Translations under genes and position numbers: made by a program
DNA from: DAITBA01 sp036824005
GTDB lineage: Bacteria; Pseudomonadota; Gammaproteobacteria; Burkholderiales; Rhodocyclaceae
Length of the DNA stretch: 64,000 bases
Assembly: GCA_036824005.1 (NCBI GenBank)
Contig: DAITBA010000001.1
Span: 682,001 to 746,000 of the forward strand
Direction: 5' to 3'
The notes under the pieces: generated by a model
What the model saw: only the letters and a program-made list of their open reading frames with translations
Told to the model about the DNA's origin: nothing
Databases searched by the model: none
Shown here: piece after piece, positions 28,181 to 36,532 of the stretch
Layout of the letters: each line of letters starts with the position of its first letter
How positions within the stretch are numbered: the first letter of the stretch is position 1

Positions 28181-28186
28181 ATTATA
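28181..28186 (-). promoter_or_regulatory. Candidate -10 element for the msbA transcription unit
   Basis: A perfect TATAAT (minus strand) lies in the 77-base gap upstream of msbA and overlaps the TAA stop of the preceding glycosyltransferase gene. The expected start would be near 28174, giving a leader of about 70 bases. No clear -35 is seen. Confidence 0.45.
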
Positions 28187-29348
28187 CCCGAGCCGAACTG
28201 GTCGCCGCCGAGTTGCTCGTCCCCACGTCGAGCAGGCTGCGGTAGAGCGCGATCAGGCGCTGCGCCATGGCGGCGATCGACAGCCGGGCAACACTTTCCC
28301 GCGCCGCCGTAGCCATGGCCTGGGCGGCACCCGGCACGGCAAGCTCGTTCAGATGCCGTGTCAGGGCAGGGATGTCCAGAGCATCGCTGACATAGCCGTT
28401 GCATCCATCGCGCACGAGTTCGGCGGCGCCGCAGCTGTTGCTCGTTACCACCGGCAGGCCGCAGGCGAGCGCCTCCAGCGCCGCGTTGGGGAAAGGATCG
28501 TAGAGGGTGGGCAGGACGAAGGCATCGGCCGCGCCGTACCAGGGCCCGACGTCCTTCTGGGCGCCGGCGAAGTGCACCCGGCCGGCGATGCCCAGCGCCG
28601 TAGCGCGCCGTTCCAACGCCGACTGCTGACGGTCCTTGCCGACGAGGATCAGGCGGGCAGCGTGGTGTTCCATCGCCGCAAACGCCGCGAGCAACTGCCG
28701 CACGCCCTTGCGTTCGAACCCGGAGCCGACGTATAGGAACACCGGCGCCGATTCCGCGATGCCGAGTTCACGGCGCAGGCGGTCACGGTGGTCAGCGCGC
28801 AGGCGCGGATGGAAGACTTCGGGATCGACGCCGTTGTAGATGACATGGAGCTTTTCCGGCGGCACGGCGAAGCGCTGCACGATGTCGTCGCGCACCATGT
28901 TCGAGTTGCAGATCACCGCGCGCAGGCGCGGATCGCAGAACATGCGCGCCTCCACCGCCAAGGTGTAACGGTGCCAGGGGCTCGCGTAGCTCCATAGCCG
29001 GCCCGGCCAGGCTTGGGCGCGGCGCCGCTGCTCCAGCCAGGTGGCATGGACGCCGTCACCGGCACGGTAAATGTCGCAGCCAGCGATGCGCTCGTGGCTT
29101 TGCACCAGGTCGAAGCGCTCCCGGTCCAGGGTGGCGCGCACGCAGCGGGCAAAGCTCCAATCGCGCCACAGGCGGCCGAGATAACTCGGCCCGCAGGTGA
29201 TGACCGTCTGGTCTGCGGGCCCGGACCATTCCCGCGCAATCAGCGTGACAGCCACCCGCTGCTCCGCCAGGGCGGCCAGGGCGCGCTCGACGAAGCGCTC
29301 GGCGCCGCCGAAGGGCGTGTACTTCTGGCGGACCAGCGCCAGCCTCAT
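28182..29348 (-). CDS. Glycosyltransferase family 4, WaaG-like
   Basis: 388 residues. MRLALVRQKYTPFGGAERFVERAL and the CDIYRAGDGVHATWLEQR segment are characteristic of the LPS glucosyltransferase I (WaaG/RfaG) group, which adds the first hexose to inner-core heptose. The donor domain has LYVGSGFERKGVRQLLAAF and LPTLYDPFPNAALEALACGLPVVTS. The start ATG overlaps the upstream gene stop (ATGA, 29345-29348). Pairing with a heptosyltransferase III-like gene supports a role in the LPS core. Confidence 0.87.
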   Translation of the reverse strand: MRLALVRQKYTPFGGAERFVERALAALAEQRVAVTLIAREWSGPADQTVITCGPSYLGRLWRDWSFARCVRATLDRERFDLVQSHERIAGCDIYRAGDGVHATWLEQRRRAQAWPGRLWSYASPWHRYTLAVEARMFCDPRLRAVICNSNMVRDDIVQRFAVPPEKLHVIYNGVDPEVFHPRLRADHRDRLRRELGIAESAPVFLYVGSGFERKGVRQLLAAFAAMEHHAARLILVGKDRQQSALERRATALGIAGRVHFAGAQKDVGPWYGAADAFVLPTLYDPFPNAALEALACGLPVVTSNSCGAAELVRDGCNGYVSDALDIPALTRHLNELAVPGAAQAMATAARESVARLSIAAMAQRLIALYRSLLDVGTSNSAATSSARV

Positions 29349-30457
29349 GGATCGCGCAGCAGATCGTTGATCGCTTCGAGCACCTGGCTCACCGGCAGCG
29401 TCGACAGGCATTCGGAAATCTTGCCGCCGCCGCAGCCGTCGATGCCGCAGGGCCGGCAGGGATGGTGGTCGCTGGCGATGACGAAGTGGGCCACCTGCCA
29501 CGGCCGCCACTCCGCTTCGCCCGACGGCCCGAACAGGGCCACCGTCGGCGTCTGCATCGCCGCGGCGATATGCATGGGCGCGGAGTCCACGCCGACGAAA
29601 ATCTGCGCCCGCGCCGTCAGCGCCGCCAGATCCTTGAGGCTGAGCTTGCCGGCCAGGTTGACCACCGGCTCGAGGAGCCGGGCGGTTATGGCCTCGATCC
29701 AGTTGAGCTCGCGCTCGTCGGGTGCGGCCGTGAGCACGACGCGCCGGCCCGACTGCTGCAATTGGCCGATCAGCTCGGCCGTTCGTTCCGCAGGCCAGCA
29801 CTTGAACAGCCAGCGCGATGCCGGATGGATTTGGATGAAGCGCTTCGGCTGCAGCCCGTGCTCGCGCAGCAGCGTCTCGACGCGGTGCTCGGCCTCCGGT
29901 CCGGGCACCAGCACCAGCTTGCGCTCGCTCGGCTCCGGGTAGACGCCCAGGCGCCGCAGGGCGTCCAGATTGCGCTCCACCGTGTGCCGCCGGGCGTTGG
30001 CCGGCTGGCCATAGAAATGAGTAAAGCTGGAGCGCCAGAACTCGCCCTTGGCGGTTTTCTTCGGGCCGACGGCGAAGCGCGGCCACAGCAGCCAGGACAG
30101 CCATGCCCCGCGCGGATGATCGGTGAGATGCACGATCAGGTCGTAGTCGCGCGCGCGCAGCGCCCGCAGCAGCCGCCATTCCCCACGTGCCTGGACGCCA
30201 ATGCCTTCGCGCTTCCAGTTACGGTCAATCATGTGTACCTGCGCGATCGCCGGATGCAGCGTCAGCATGGGCGAGGTGTCGGCATAGACCAGGGCGTCGA
30301 TTTCCAGATGCGGCGCGTGAGCCTTCAGCGCCGCGAACACGGGAGAGGCGAGCAGCACGTCGCCGTGGTGGCGCAGTTTCACCACCAGCGCGCGGCGCAA
30401 GGTGGCGAGGGAAACGGCATCGGGCAGGGGCGTGACGGCGGGCGGGGCACTGGACAT
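29345..30457 (-). CDS. LPS heptosyltransferase III-like, glycosyltransferase family 9
   Basis: 370 residues from ATG 30457, or three more from ATG 30466. The N-terminal RALVVKLRHHGDVLLASPVFAAL is the signature of the RfaQ/WaaQ subgroup. The donor site is IFVGVDSAPMHIAAAMQTPTVALFGPSGE. A Cys cluster near the C-terminus (HPCRPCGIDGCGGGKISECL) is common in this subgroup and may bind metal or form disulfides. It is the first gene of the minus-strand glycan run. Confidence 0.87.
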   Translation of the reverse strand: MSSAPPAVTPLPDAVSLATLRRALVVKLRHHGDVLLASPVFAALKAHAPHLEIDALVYADTSPMLTLHPAIAQVHMIDRNWKREGIGVQARGEWRLLRALRARDYDLIVHLTDHPRGAWLSWLLWPRFAVGPKKTAKGEFWRSSFTHFYGQPANARRHTVERNLDALRRLGVYPEPSERKLVLVPGPEAEHRVETLLREHGLQPKRFIQIHPASRWLFKCWPAERTAELIGQLQQSGRRVVLTAAPDERELNWIEAITARLLEPVVNLAGKLSLKDLAALTARAQIFVGVDSAPMHIAAAMQTPTVALFGPSGEAEWRPWQVAHFVIASDHHPCRPCGIDGCGGGKISECLSTLPVSQVLEAINDLLRDP

Positions 30458-30509
30458 GGTGCGCACGATAGCAAACTTCTCGCAACGGCAGGAAGCAAGC
30501 GCCCCCGGC

Positions 30510-30515
30510 TAAAAT
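30510..30515 (+). promoter_or_regulatory. Candidate -10 element for btuF, implying a leaderless mRNA
   Basis: TAAAAT in GGCTAAAATTGTGTC ends six bases before ATG 30522. A transcription start at the usual distance would fall on the A of the start codon. No Shine-Dalgarno is found close to the ATG. Confidence 0.4.
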
Positions 30516-30521
30516 TGTGTC

Positions 30522-31418
30522 ATGGAACCGCGTCTTTTGCTTTTCATCGCTGTTTTCTGGCTCAGCACGACGGTGCACCTGCCGGGGCAAGCGGCCGTCA
30601 GTGTCGTCGATGACCTCGGCCGCACGGTCGCGCTGGCCCGCCCGGCGGCGCGCATCGTCAGCCTCTCTCCCCATGCCACCGAGCTGCTCTATGCGGTGGG
30701 CTCCGGCGCCCGACTGGTCGGCGTGGCTGCTTACAGCGATTTCCCGCCCGAAGCGCAGCGCCTGCCCCAGGTCGGCGATGCCCACGCGCTCGACCTCGAG
30801 CGCGTCCTGGCGCTCAAGCCCGACCTGGTCATCGCCTGGGCCACGGGCGGCAACCGTGCGCAGGTGGCGCGGCTGGAACAGGCCGGGCTGACAGTGTTCT
30901 ACAGCGAACCGCGGCGCGCCGAGGATGTGGCAACCAACCTGCAACGGCTGTCGCTGCTAACCGGGGCCGGACCGGCCGGCGAGGCCGCCGCACAGCGTGT
31001 CCGCGAAGAACTCGCGGCGTTGGCCGATGCTTACCGCGACGCCTGGCCGGTCAGCCTGTTCTACGAAATCTGGCACGAGCCGCTGATGACGCTCAACGGT
31101 CAGCATATCGTCAGCGACCTGCTCGGGCGCTGCGGCGCGCGCAATGTTTTCGCCGGTCTGCCGACGCTGGCGCCGGCCGTGTCGCTGGAAGCAGTGCTCG
31201 CGGCCAAACCCGACGTCATCGTCAGCAGCGCCGGCGAACAAGCCCTGCGCGACTGGCAGCGCTGGACCGACCTTCCGGCCGTACGCCACGGCAACCTGTG
31301 CCTGGCCGACTATGCCCGCATGCACCGCGCCGGCCCGCGGCTAGTTGCCGCGGCGCGGGAGGTGTGTGCGTGCATCGACGGGGCGAGGCGGCGCCTCAAG
31401 TCTGGCGAACGACGTTAG
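30522..31418 (+). CDS. btuF: Periplasmic cobalamin-binding protein BtuF
   Basis: 298 residues. A signal peptide (residues 4-24) precedes VVDDLGRTVALARPAARIVSLSPHATELLYAVG, the class-III substrate-binding fold of vitamin B12 and iron carriers. PDLVIAWATGGN and PDVIVSSAGEQAL are the domain hinges. It delivers cobalamin to BtuCD, whose genes converge on it from the other strand. The function is assigned mainly by the riboswitch-controlled btuBCD neighbours. Hemin or siderophore binding is less likely. Confidence 0.9.
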   Translation: MEPRLLLFIAVFWLSTTVHLPGQAAVSVVDDLGRTVALARPAARIVSLSPHATELLYAVGSGARLVGVAAYSDFPPEAQRLPQVGDAHALDLERVLALKPDLVIAWATGGNRAQVARLEQAGLTVFYSEPRRAEDVATNLQRLSLLTGAGPAGEAAAQRVREELAALADAYRDAWPVSLFYEIWHEPLMTLNGQHIVSDLLGRCGARNVFAGLPTLAPAVSLEAVLAAKPDVIVSSAGEQALRDWQRWTDLPAVRHGNLCLADYARMHRAGPRLVAAAREVCACIDGARRRLKSGERR

Positions 31419-31435
31419 CTCTTAAAAGGCGCTTT

Positions 31436-31555
31436 ACCACCAAGGACACGAAGGACACCAAGGAAATTAAAGCAGCCGTCATGCAGGTGCGGCTCTGCCA
31501 CCTGCAATGGCATTGTTCTTTTCCAGTATCGAGTCTGCTTCGTGTCCTTGGTGGT
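31436..31555. repeat. Inverted-repeat palindromic element between btuF and btuD
   Basis: An 18-base perfect inverted repeat has arms 31436-31453 (ACCACCAAGGACACGAAG) and 31538-31555. It encloses about 84 bases with an inner hairpin (GCAGGTG at 31483-31489 and CACCTGC at 31499-31505). The CCAAGGACACGAAGGACACCAAGG wording resembles a purine-rich repeat scattered in many bacterial genomes. It lies exactly in the convergent btuF/btuD gap, so it may also work as a two-way terminator. No open reading frame of note lies inside. Confidence 0.65.
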
Positions 31556-31573
31556 GAGACAAAGATTTTCTGG

Positions 31574-32338
31574 TTAACCGACAAGGAAGCACACTCCGTC
31601 GGATGTTTGATGCGCGCGCACGGGATGGCGATACAGGCGCGACAAGTTCTCCGCGGTGAGCAGGTCCGGCGCCGGTCCGCAGGCGAACTCGCCGTCGCCG
31701 AACAGCAGCAGCACGTGGCTGCAGTAGCGGGTGGCGAGGTTGGGGTCGTGCAGGGACATGACGATGGCTTTGCCGGCGGCGCGTTCCTCGGCGAGCAGAT
31801 CGAGCAGGGCGATCTGGTGGTGCGGATCGAGGTGGGTGGTCGGTTCGTCGAGCAGGTAGAGCTGCGGCTGCTGGGCGAGCAGGGCGGCCAGCGCCAGGCG
31901 GCGCCGCTCGCCGCCGGAGAGCGAAGTGCAGTCGCGGCCCTCCATGCCCGACAGGCCGACCCGCCGCAACGCGGCGCGGGCGATGACGATGTCCTCGGGC
32001 GACTCCCATGCCCAAGCCGGCTGATGGGGGTGGCGGCCGACCAGGGCCGCTTCCAGCGTTGTCAGCGGGAAGGCGTCGTGGGTGTCCTGGGCCATATAGC
32101 CGCGCACCCTGGCCAGTTTCCGCCCTTGCCAGGCGGCCAGCGGCCGCCCGTCGATCTCGATGTCACCTGGTTGCGCGCTGCGCAGCCCGCAGAGGGTGAG
32201 CAGCAGGGTCGTCTTGCCGGCGCCATTCATGCCCAGCACACCCCAGGTTTCGCCGCCTTCCACCGTGAGATGCAACCCGTCGCAGACGCGTCTGTCCGCG
32301 ATGTGCACGCACAACTGGCGGCATTGCAGCAGGCTCAT
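31574..32338 (-). CDS. btuD: Cobalamin ABC transporter ATPase BtuD
   Basis: 254 residues from ATG 32338. It has Walker A GMNGAGKTTLL near residue 37, signature LSGGERRRLALAALLAQ near 139 and Walker B LYLLDEPTTHLDP near 158. It overlaps btuC by four bases (ATGA), so the two are translated together. It would power cobalamin import through BtuC. The frame is open far upstream into btuC, but only this start fits the family. Confidence 0.92.
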   Translation of the reverse strand: MSLLQCRQLCVHIADRRVCDGLHLTVEGGETWGVLGMNGAGKTTLLLTLCGLRSAQPGDIEIDGRPLAAWQGRKLARVRGYMAQDTHDAFPLTTLEAALVGRHPHQPAWAWESPEDIVIARAALRRVGLSGMEGRDCTSLSGGERRRLALAALLAQQPQLYLLDEPTTHLDPHHQIALLDLLAEERAAGKAIVMSLHDPNLATRYCSHVLLLFGDGEFACGPAPDLLTAENLSRLYRHPVRAHQTSDGVCFLVG

Positions 32339-33294
32339 CGCCGCGACAGCAGGTAGAGAAACAGCGGCACGCCCAGCGCCGCCGTGAGCGCACCCACCGG
32401 GAGCTGGGCCGGCGCGGCGACGGTACGGGCGGCGGTATCGGCCAGCGTCAGCAGCACGCCGCCGGAAAGCGCCGCCGCCGGCAGCAGCAGGCGCTGATCG
32501 TTGCCCAGGGCCAGCCGGGCCAGATGCGGCGCCAGCAGGCCGATGAAACCGATCGCCCCGGCGGCGGTGACGGCCGCGGCGGCGCAGGCGGAGGCGAGGA
32601 AGTAGAGCAGCCGGCGCACCCGCTTCACCGGCACGCCGAGGGACTGCGCCACGATCTCCCCCTGCGCCAGCACGTTGAGGTTGCGCGCCATGGCCAGGGC
32701 GAATGCCAGTGCCAAGGCGAGCACGATGAGGGGAAGGGCAGGGGTACCGGTGCTGCCCAGATCGCCCAGCAGCCAGAACACCATGCCGCGCAGTTGCGTC
32801 TCCGGCGCCAGGGCGAGCAGCAACGCCACCATTGCCCCCCAGCCGGCGGCAATGACCACGCCGGTGAGAAGCAGCCGGGCGTGGGTGAAACTGCGATCGC
32901 TGCCGGCCAGGGCGAACACCAGCACGATGGAGGCGAGCGCCCCGCCGAAGGCGCTGGCGGACACCCACGCACCCACCGCGCCGGCGAGGATGGCAAGCAG
33001 CGCCCCCACCGCCGCGCCGCCCGAAAGCCCGAGCACGTAGGGATCGGCGAGCGGATTGCGCAGCAGGATCTGCATCAGCGCCCCCGACAGGGCCAGCAGG
33101 GCGCCCACGGCGAAGGCGGCGAGTGCCCGCGGCAGGCGCAGCTCGAGCAGCACCCGCCGCTGCAGGTCATCGCCACTACTGTGCCAGACCGTCGCCCAGT
33201 CCAGGGGGACGCTCCCGGCCGCCAGCGCCAGCGCCAGGCTGGCCAAGGTGGCCAGCAGGAGCGCGGACAGGCGGACGGTGGCAGCGCGGGGCAT
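32335..33294 (-). CDS. btuC: Cobalamin ABC transporter permease BtuC
   Basis: 319 residues with about ten membrane segments. It has the FecCD/BtuC family patterns LPRALAAFAVGALLALSGALMQILLRNPLADPYVLGLSGGAAVGA and IGFIGLLAPHLARLALG, the latter being the loop that contacts the ATPase. It lies two bases downstream of btuB and overlaps btuD. Regulation by the upstream riboswitch probably covers all three genes. Confidence 0.93.
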   Translation of the reverse strand: MPRAATVRLSALLLATLASLALALAAGSVPLDWATVWHSSGDDLQRRVLLELRLPRALAAFAVGALLALSGALMQILLRNPLADPYVLGLSGGAAVGALLAILAGAVGAWVSASAFGGALASIVLVFALAGSDRSFTHARLLLTGVVIAAGWGAMVALLLALAPETQLRGMVFWLLGDLGSTGTPALPLIVLALALAFALAMARNLNVLAQGEIVAQSLGVPVKRVRRLLYFLASACAAAAVTAAGAIGFIGLLAPHLARLALGNDQRLLLPAAALSGGVLLTLADTAARTVAAPAQLPVGALTAALGVPLFLYLLSRR

Positions 33295-33296
33295 CG

Positions 33297-35264
33297 TTAT
33301 TGCAGGTCGTAGCGTACGCCGACGAAGACGCTGCGCGGGTCCGCCGGATAATAGAAGTAGTCGTTGAAGAACGTCGAGTAGCCGGCGAAGGGCGCGTAGC
33401 GCTTGTTAAAGGCGTTGAGGAGCTTGAGCGTCAGCGTCCAGCGCGCCAGGGACCAGCTGGCCTGATAATCGAGCAGGGCGTAGCCCGGCAACTGCTCGCG
33501 CACGTTCGCCGTGTCGCCGGCGTACCAGCGCTTGCCGACGTAGGTGGCAGTCAGGCCGTGGGTGCCCCAGCTGCCGCCCAGCCAGGTGGCGCCGACGCTA
33601 CCCTTGTGGCGCGCCGCCAGGGGAATGGTCTTGCCGGCGTCGGGCCCCTCGCGGAACTGCGGGTCCTGATAGGTGTAGGACGCGTGCAGGCGCCACGCCG
33701 CCGCGGGCTGGAAGCGCCCCTCCAGTTCGGCGCCGTTGCGCCGCGTGCGCGGCAGATTCTCGTTGGCGAAGGTGGTGGCGTTGAAGCCGATCTCGTCGCG
33801 CAAGTCGAGCCGATAAAGGGTCGCTTTCAGGCGCGACGGGCCGATACGCCAGTCCGCCCCCAGCTCGCGGTTGTTGCCGCGCTGCGGCCGCAGATCGCCG
33901 CGGAACAGCGGCAGGAAGGTCACCGGATCGAAGCCGAACAACTCGTCCGTGTTGGCGAAGCGGAATACCCCGCCGGCCTTGGCGTAGAGCCGCAGCGCCG
34001 GGAGTGCCTGCCACGCCACGCCGATCTCGCCGGCGTGGCGCGTGCGCGTGGTCTCGCCGCTCAGCCCGGCCGCCTGATCCGAGGCTTCCTGGCGCACCCG
34101 CTGTGCCCGCGCGCCCAGGGTGAGCGCGAGGCCCGGCGCTGCTTCGGTGATGTTCTGCACGTACCAGGCGCGGCTGCGCTGCTCGCCCCGCTGCCGGTTG
34201 GGGCCGGCGAAACCGCTCAGGGAAGCGATCTCCGTTTGACCGTGGTAGAAGTCGGCCCCGACGACGGTCTCGCTGGGCAGCGCGCCCAGCCCATGACGCC
34301 AGCGCAGGCGCGGCGTCAGTGAGTCGAGATCGCGGTCCCGTTCGTCCTGGTACTGACCGCTGGGAATGAAGGAACGCAACTTGGCATGGTCGGCGGCGAG
34401 TTCTGCCTCCAGCCGTAGCGTCGAGGTCAGCTCCAGCGCCACGCCCGGACGCAGCCGGTAACCGTCGCGGGTCTGGTAGTCGCGCAGAAAACGCGCCTGG
34501 GATGGATCGGAATCGTACTGGGCGCGGAACAGGGCGCCGGGCAGGCCGTTCGAATCGCCGAAGGCGGCAAAGTCGGCGAACAGTTCGCCGCGTCCGGCAA
34601 GTTCAAGGCCGACGCGACCGGACGCGGCGCGCTGGTCCTGCTGGCTGTTGCGCCGGAAGCCATCCGTTTCCCGGTATTGGCCAAAGAGGTTGAAGCTCGC
34701 GCCATTGCCACCGCCCGCGGCATGGGCCTGCGCGCCACGATAGCCGAAGTCGCCGATCGTTGCCTCGGCGGACAGCCGGCGCCGGCCCGAGCGGTCGGTA
34801 ACGATGTTGACGACGCCGCCGCTGGCGCGATCGCCGTAGAGCACGGTGCCGCCGCCGCGGATGATCTCGATGCGCTCAATGGATTCGAGCGGCACGGCCG
34901 ACCAGTTGATGGCGCCGGAATCGATGGGGTTCAGGCGCTGACCGTCGAGCAGAATCAGCGTGTTGCTGGCCGCGCCCTCACCGAAGCCGCGCAGGTCCAC
35001 GGTGGCGTCGATGCCCAGCCCGCCGTACAGGCCGCGTACCTCGATGCCGGGTCGGCTGCGCAGCAGATCCGGCAGCGTTGCCGCCGGGCTGGTTCGAATT
35101 TCCTCCCGCGTGATGACGCTGACGTTGGCGGCGAGCCGCGGGTTGGCTTGGGAAAAGCGTGTGGCGGTGACGAGCACCTCCTCGCTCTCCTCGGCGAGGC
35201 TGAGCCCGGAGGCAAGGATGAGGGCGAGCGCCGTCATGGGGCGTTGCAGGCGGTGATGATGCAT
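33297..35264 (-). CDS. btuB: TonB-dependent cobalamin receptor BtuB
   Basis: 655 residues. A signal peptide (cleavage near SLAEE) and a TonB box-like EEVLVTATRF precede the plug domain (SVITREEIRTSPAATLPDLLRSRPGIEVRG; RIEIIRGGGTVLYGDRASGGVVNIVT). A 22-strand-type barrel follows, ending in an aromatic-rich strand and VFVGVRYDLQ. The cobalamin riboswitch in front of it and btuCD behind it identify the ligand. ATG 35264 has a strong GGGAGGAATCC ribosome-binding site. Confidence 0.93.
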   Translation of the reverse strand: MHHHRLQRPMTALALILASGLSLAEESEEVLVTATRFSQANPRLAANVSVITREEIRTSPAATLPDLLRSRPGIEVRGLYGGLGIDATVDLRGFGEGAASNTLILLDGQRLNPIDSGAINWSAVPLESIERIEIIRGGGTVLYGDRASGGVVNIVTDRSGRRRLSAEATIGDFGYRGAQAHAAGGGNGASFNLFGQYRETDGFRRNSQQDQRAASGRVGLELAGRGELFADFAAFGDSNGLPGALFRAQYDSDPSQARFLRDYQTRDGYRLRPGVALELTSTLRLEAELAADHAKLRSFIPSGQYQDERDRDLDSLTPRLRWRHGLGALPSETVVGADFYHGQTEIASLSGFAGPNRQRGEQRSRAWYVQNITEAAPGLALTLGARAQRVRQEASDQAAGLSGETTRTRHAGEIGVAWQALPALRLYAKAGGVFRFANTDELFGFDPVTFLPLFRGDLRPQRGNNRELGADWRIGPSRLKATLYRLDLRDEIGFNATTFANENLPRTRRNGAELEGRFQPAAAWRLHASYTYQDPQFREGPDAGKTIPLAARHKGSVGATWLGGSWGTHGLTATYVGKRWYAGDTANVREQLPGYALLDYQASWSLARWTLTLKLLNAFNKRYAPFAGYSTFFNDYFYYPADPRSVFVGVRYDLQ

Positions 35265-35401
35265 GGATTCCTCCCGTTCCGGCCAGCGTCCCCGCAGACC
35301 GGTGCGTTGATGAATGGAAATCGCCGGGGAGAAGGACTCTGGAGGGCGTCGAAAGGCGCCGGTCGCCGCTTCCCCGCGGCATTGCCGTGACGTGGGTTGC
35401 G

Positions 35402-35645
35402 GGGCCGGTATCCGGGCTCGCAGGCTCGAAGCGGTGACGACCGGAGTCGATGTCCGCCCTGGGCCGCATCGCCTTCCCGCGCTGATCGATTGTTCTTGCG
35501 CAGTGGCTGCCGCGGCCTCGACGGCTGCGGCGTGATGCGTTCCAACCTGCTTACCGTTGCGGGGGCAGCGCAGGCATTGCGGCCTCGCGGTCGCGCACCT
35601 GCTTCCCGTTTAACCCCTCGGCGGAAGGCCTCGGGGTCACCTCGC
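35402..35645 (-). promoter_or_regulatory. Cobalamin (AdoCbl) riboswitch upstream of btuBCD
   Basis: The 533-base gap between btuB and the zapB-like gene holds this element. Read on the minus strand from 35645, it shows AGGTGACCCC, then GGGAAGCAGGTG (35596-35607), AATGCCTG, the core GCTGCCCCCGCAACGGTAA (35551-35569), the B12 box GCCACTG (35501-35507), GGGAAGGCG (35471-35479), and GAGCCCGGATACCGGCC (35403-35419). This is the full conserved order of a cobalamin riboswitch. It should lower btuB expression when B12 is plentiful. The remaining 135 bases to the ATG hold GC-rich hairpins that could hide the ribosome-binding site. Confidence 0.93.
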
Positions 35646-35681
35646 AACTGCATGCCGCGTTTTTTGGGCGCGGCGCCGCCG

Positions 35682-35687
35682 ATTATA
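35682..35687 (-). promoter_or_regulatory. -10 element of the btuB riboswitch transcript
   Basis: A perfect TATAAT (minus strand, in GCGCTATAATCGG) stands about 37 bases upstream of the first riboswitch stem. The -35 region is poor (CGTCGT at 17-base spacing). Confidence 0.55.
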
Positions 35688-35760
35688 GCGCGCCGCCTGT
35701 CGTGACGACGCATCCGCGCCCAAACGGGCGGCAGCAGCCGGCGCGCGGCAGCCACTTTGC

Positions 35761-35790
35761 TTGACCACCGTCGCGCGCAACCACTATATT
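35761..35790 (+). promoter_or_regulatory. Sigma-70-type promoter for the zapB-like/zapA genes
   Basis: TTGACC (35761-35766), 18-base spacer, TATATT (35785-35790). The predicted start is at about 35797, one base from the ATG at 35798, so the mRNA would be leaderless or nearly so. It diverges from the btuB promoter about 75 bases away. Confidence 0.65.
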
Positions 35791-35797
35791 TCGCCCC

Positions 35798-35992
35798 ATG
35801 AATCAAGACCTCGCAGCGCTAGAACAGAAGATCGAGCAGGTACTGGCCTTGTGCCGGGGCCTGCGCGCCGAGAACCAGGAACTGCGCACGCGCATCGCCG
35901 CGCTCGAGGGCGAGAAGCGCCGCCTCGGCGACAAGATCGAGGTTGCCGGCACCCGGCTGGAAGCGCTCATGGAGAAGCTGCCCGAATCATGA
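35798..35992 (+). CDS. Small coiled-coil protein (TIGR02449/ZapB-like)
   Basis: 64 residues, almost entirely a predicted coiled coil with heptad Leu/Ala spacing (LAALEQKIEQVLALCRGLRA; LRTRIAALEGEKRRLGDKIE). It overlaps zapA by four bases (ATGA). Small proteins of this kind are regularly encoded before zapA and are thought to resemble ZapB, a Z-ring-associated factor. Function in division is inferred from position only. No Shine-Dalgarno precedes the ATG, in line with a leaderless transcript. Confidence 0.82.
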   Translation: MNQDLAALEQKIEQVLALCRGLRAENQELRTRIAALEGEKRRLGDKIEVAGTRLEALMEKLPES

Positions 35993-36297
35993 GCGAGTTC
36001 GCCAACAGCCTCGATGTCACCCTGCGCGGTCGCGAGTATCGCGTTGCCTGCACGCCCGAGGAGCGCGAGGCGCTGCTCGCGGCTGTGGCCTACGTCGACG
36101 AGAAGATGAACGACATCGCCGCCAGAACGCAGAGCAGCGGCGAGCGGCTGGCGGTGATGGCGGCGCTGAACATCGCCCACGAACTGCTCGCCCAACAGGC
36201 GGCGAGCGGTTTTGACGTGCAGGCTTTTCGGCGTAGAATCGCCGCCATGGAAGCGCGCCTCGACGAGGCACTGGCGCAGCAGGAAGAACTCTTCTGA
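35989..36297 (+). CDS. zapA: Cell division protein ZapA
   Basis: 102 residues. The ZapA N-terminal domain is evident: LDVTLRGREYRVACTPEEREALLAAVAYVDEKMNDI. It is followed by RLAVMAALNIAHELL and a C-terminal coiled coil (MEARLDEALAQQEEL). ZapA crosslinks FtsZ filaments at midcell. The position just upstream of 6S RNA is the classic proteobacterial arrangement. Confidence 0.92.
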   Translation: MSEFANSLDVTLRGREYRVACTPEEREALLAAVAYVDEKMNDIAARTQSSGERLAVMAALNIAHELLAQQAASGFDVQAFRRRIAAMEARLDEALAQQEELF

Positions 36298-36335
36298 GTT
36301 CTGGTCGCCGCGCGGCGCGCCGCAAGTAGCAAAGA

Positions 36336-36517
36336 ATCCCCTGCAGTGTTCGTCAAGGCCATACATTCCTTGAACCAACATTGTTGGCATCGGGTTGCTG
36401 ACCAAAGACGCCGCTGTTGTGAGCACCCCACAGCCGGGTGCACCTGATGCGGAAGGAAGGCGACCACCTTGAACCTCCGGTTCAGGATGCCGGCCTGGGA
36501 CGGCACAGGCGGGGGAC
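36336..36517 (+). ncRNA. ssrS: 6S RNA
   Basis: About 182 bases between zapA and a Rho-independent terminator. The ends pair (ATCCCCTGCAGTG with CACAGGCGGGGGA). The sequence contains GTTCGTCAAGGCC and CCTTGAACC on the 5' side and CACCTTGAACCTCCGGTTCAGGATGCCG on the 3' side, which match the conserved arms around the central open bubble of 6S RNA. 6S RNA binds sigma-70 RNA polymerase and damps housekeeping transcription in stationary phase. Exact ends are estimated from pairing. Confidence 0.88.
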
Positions 36518-36532
36518 CCGATACCACGAAAG

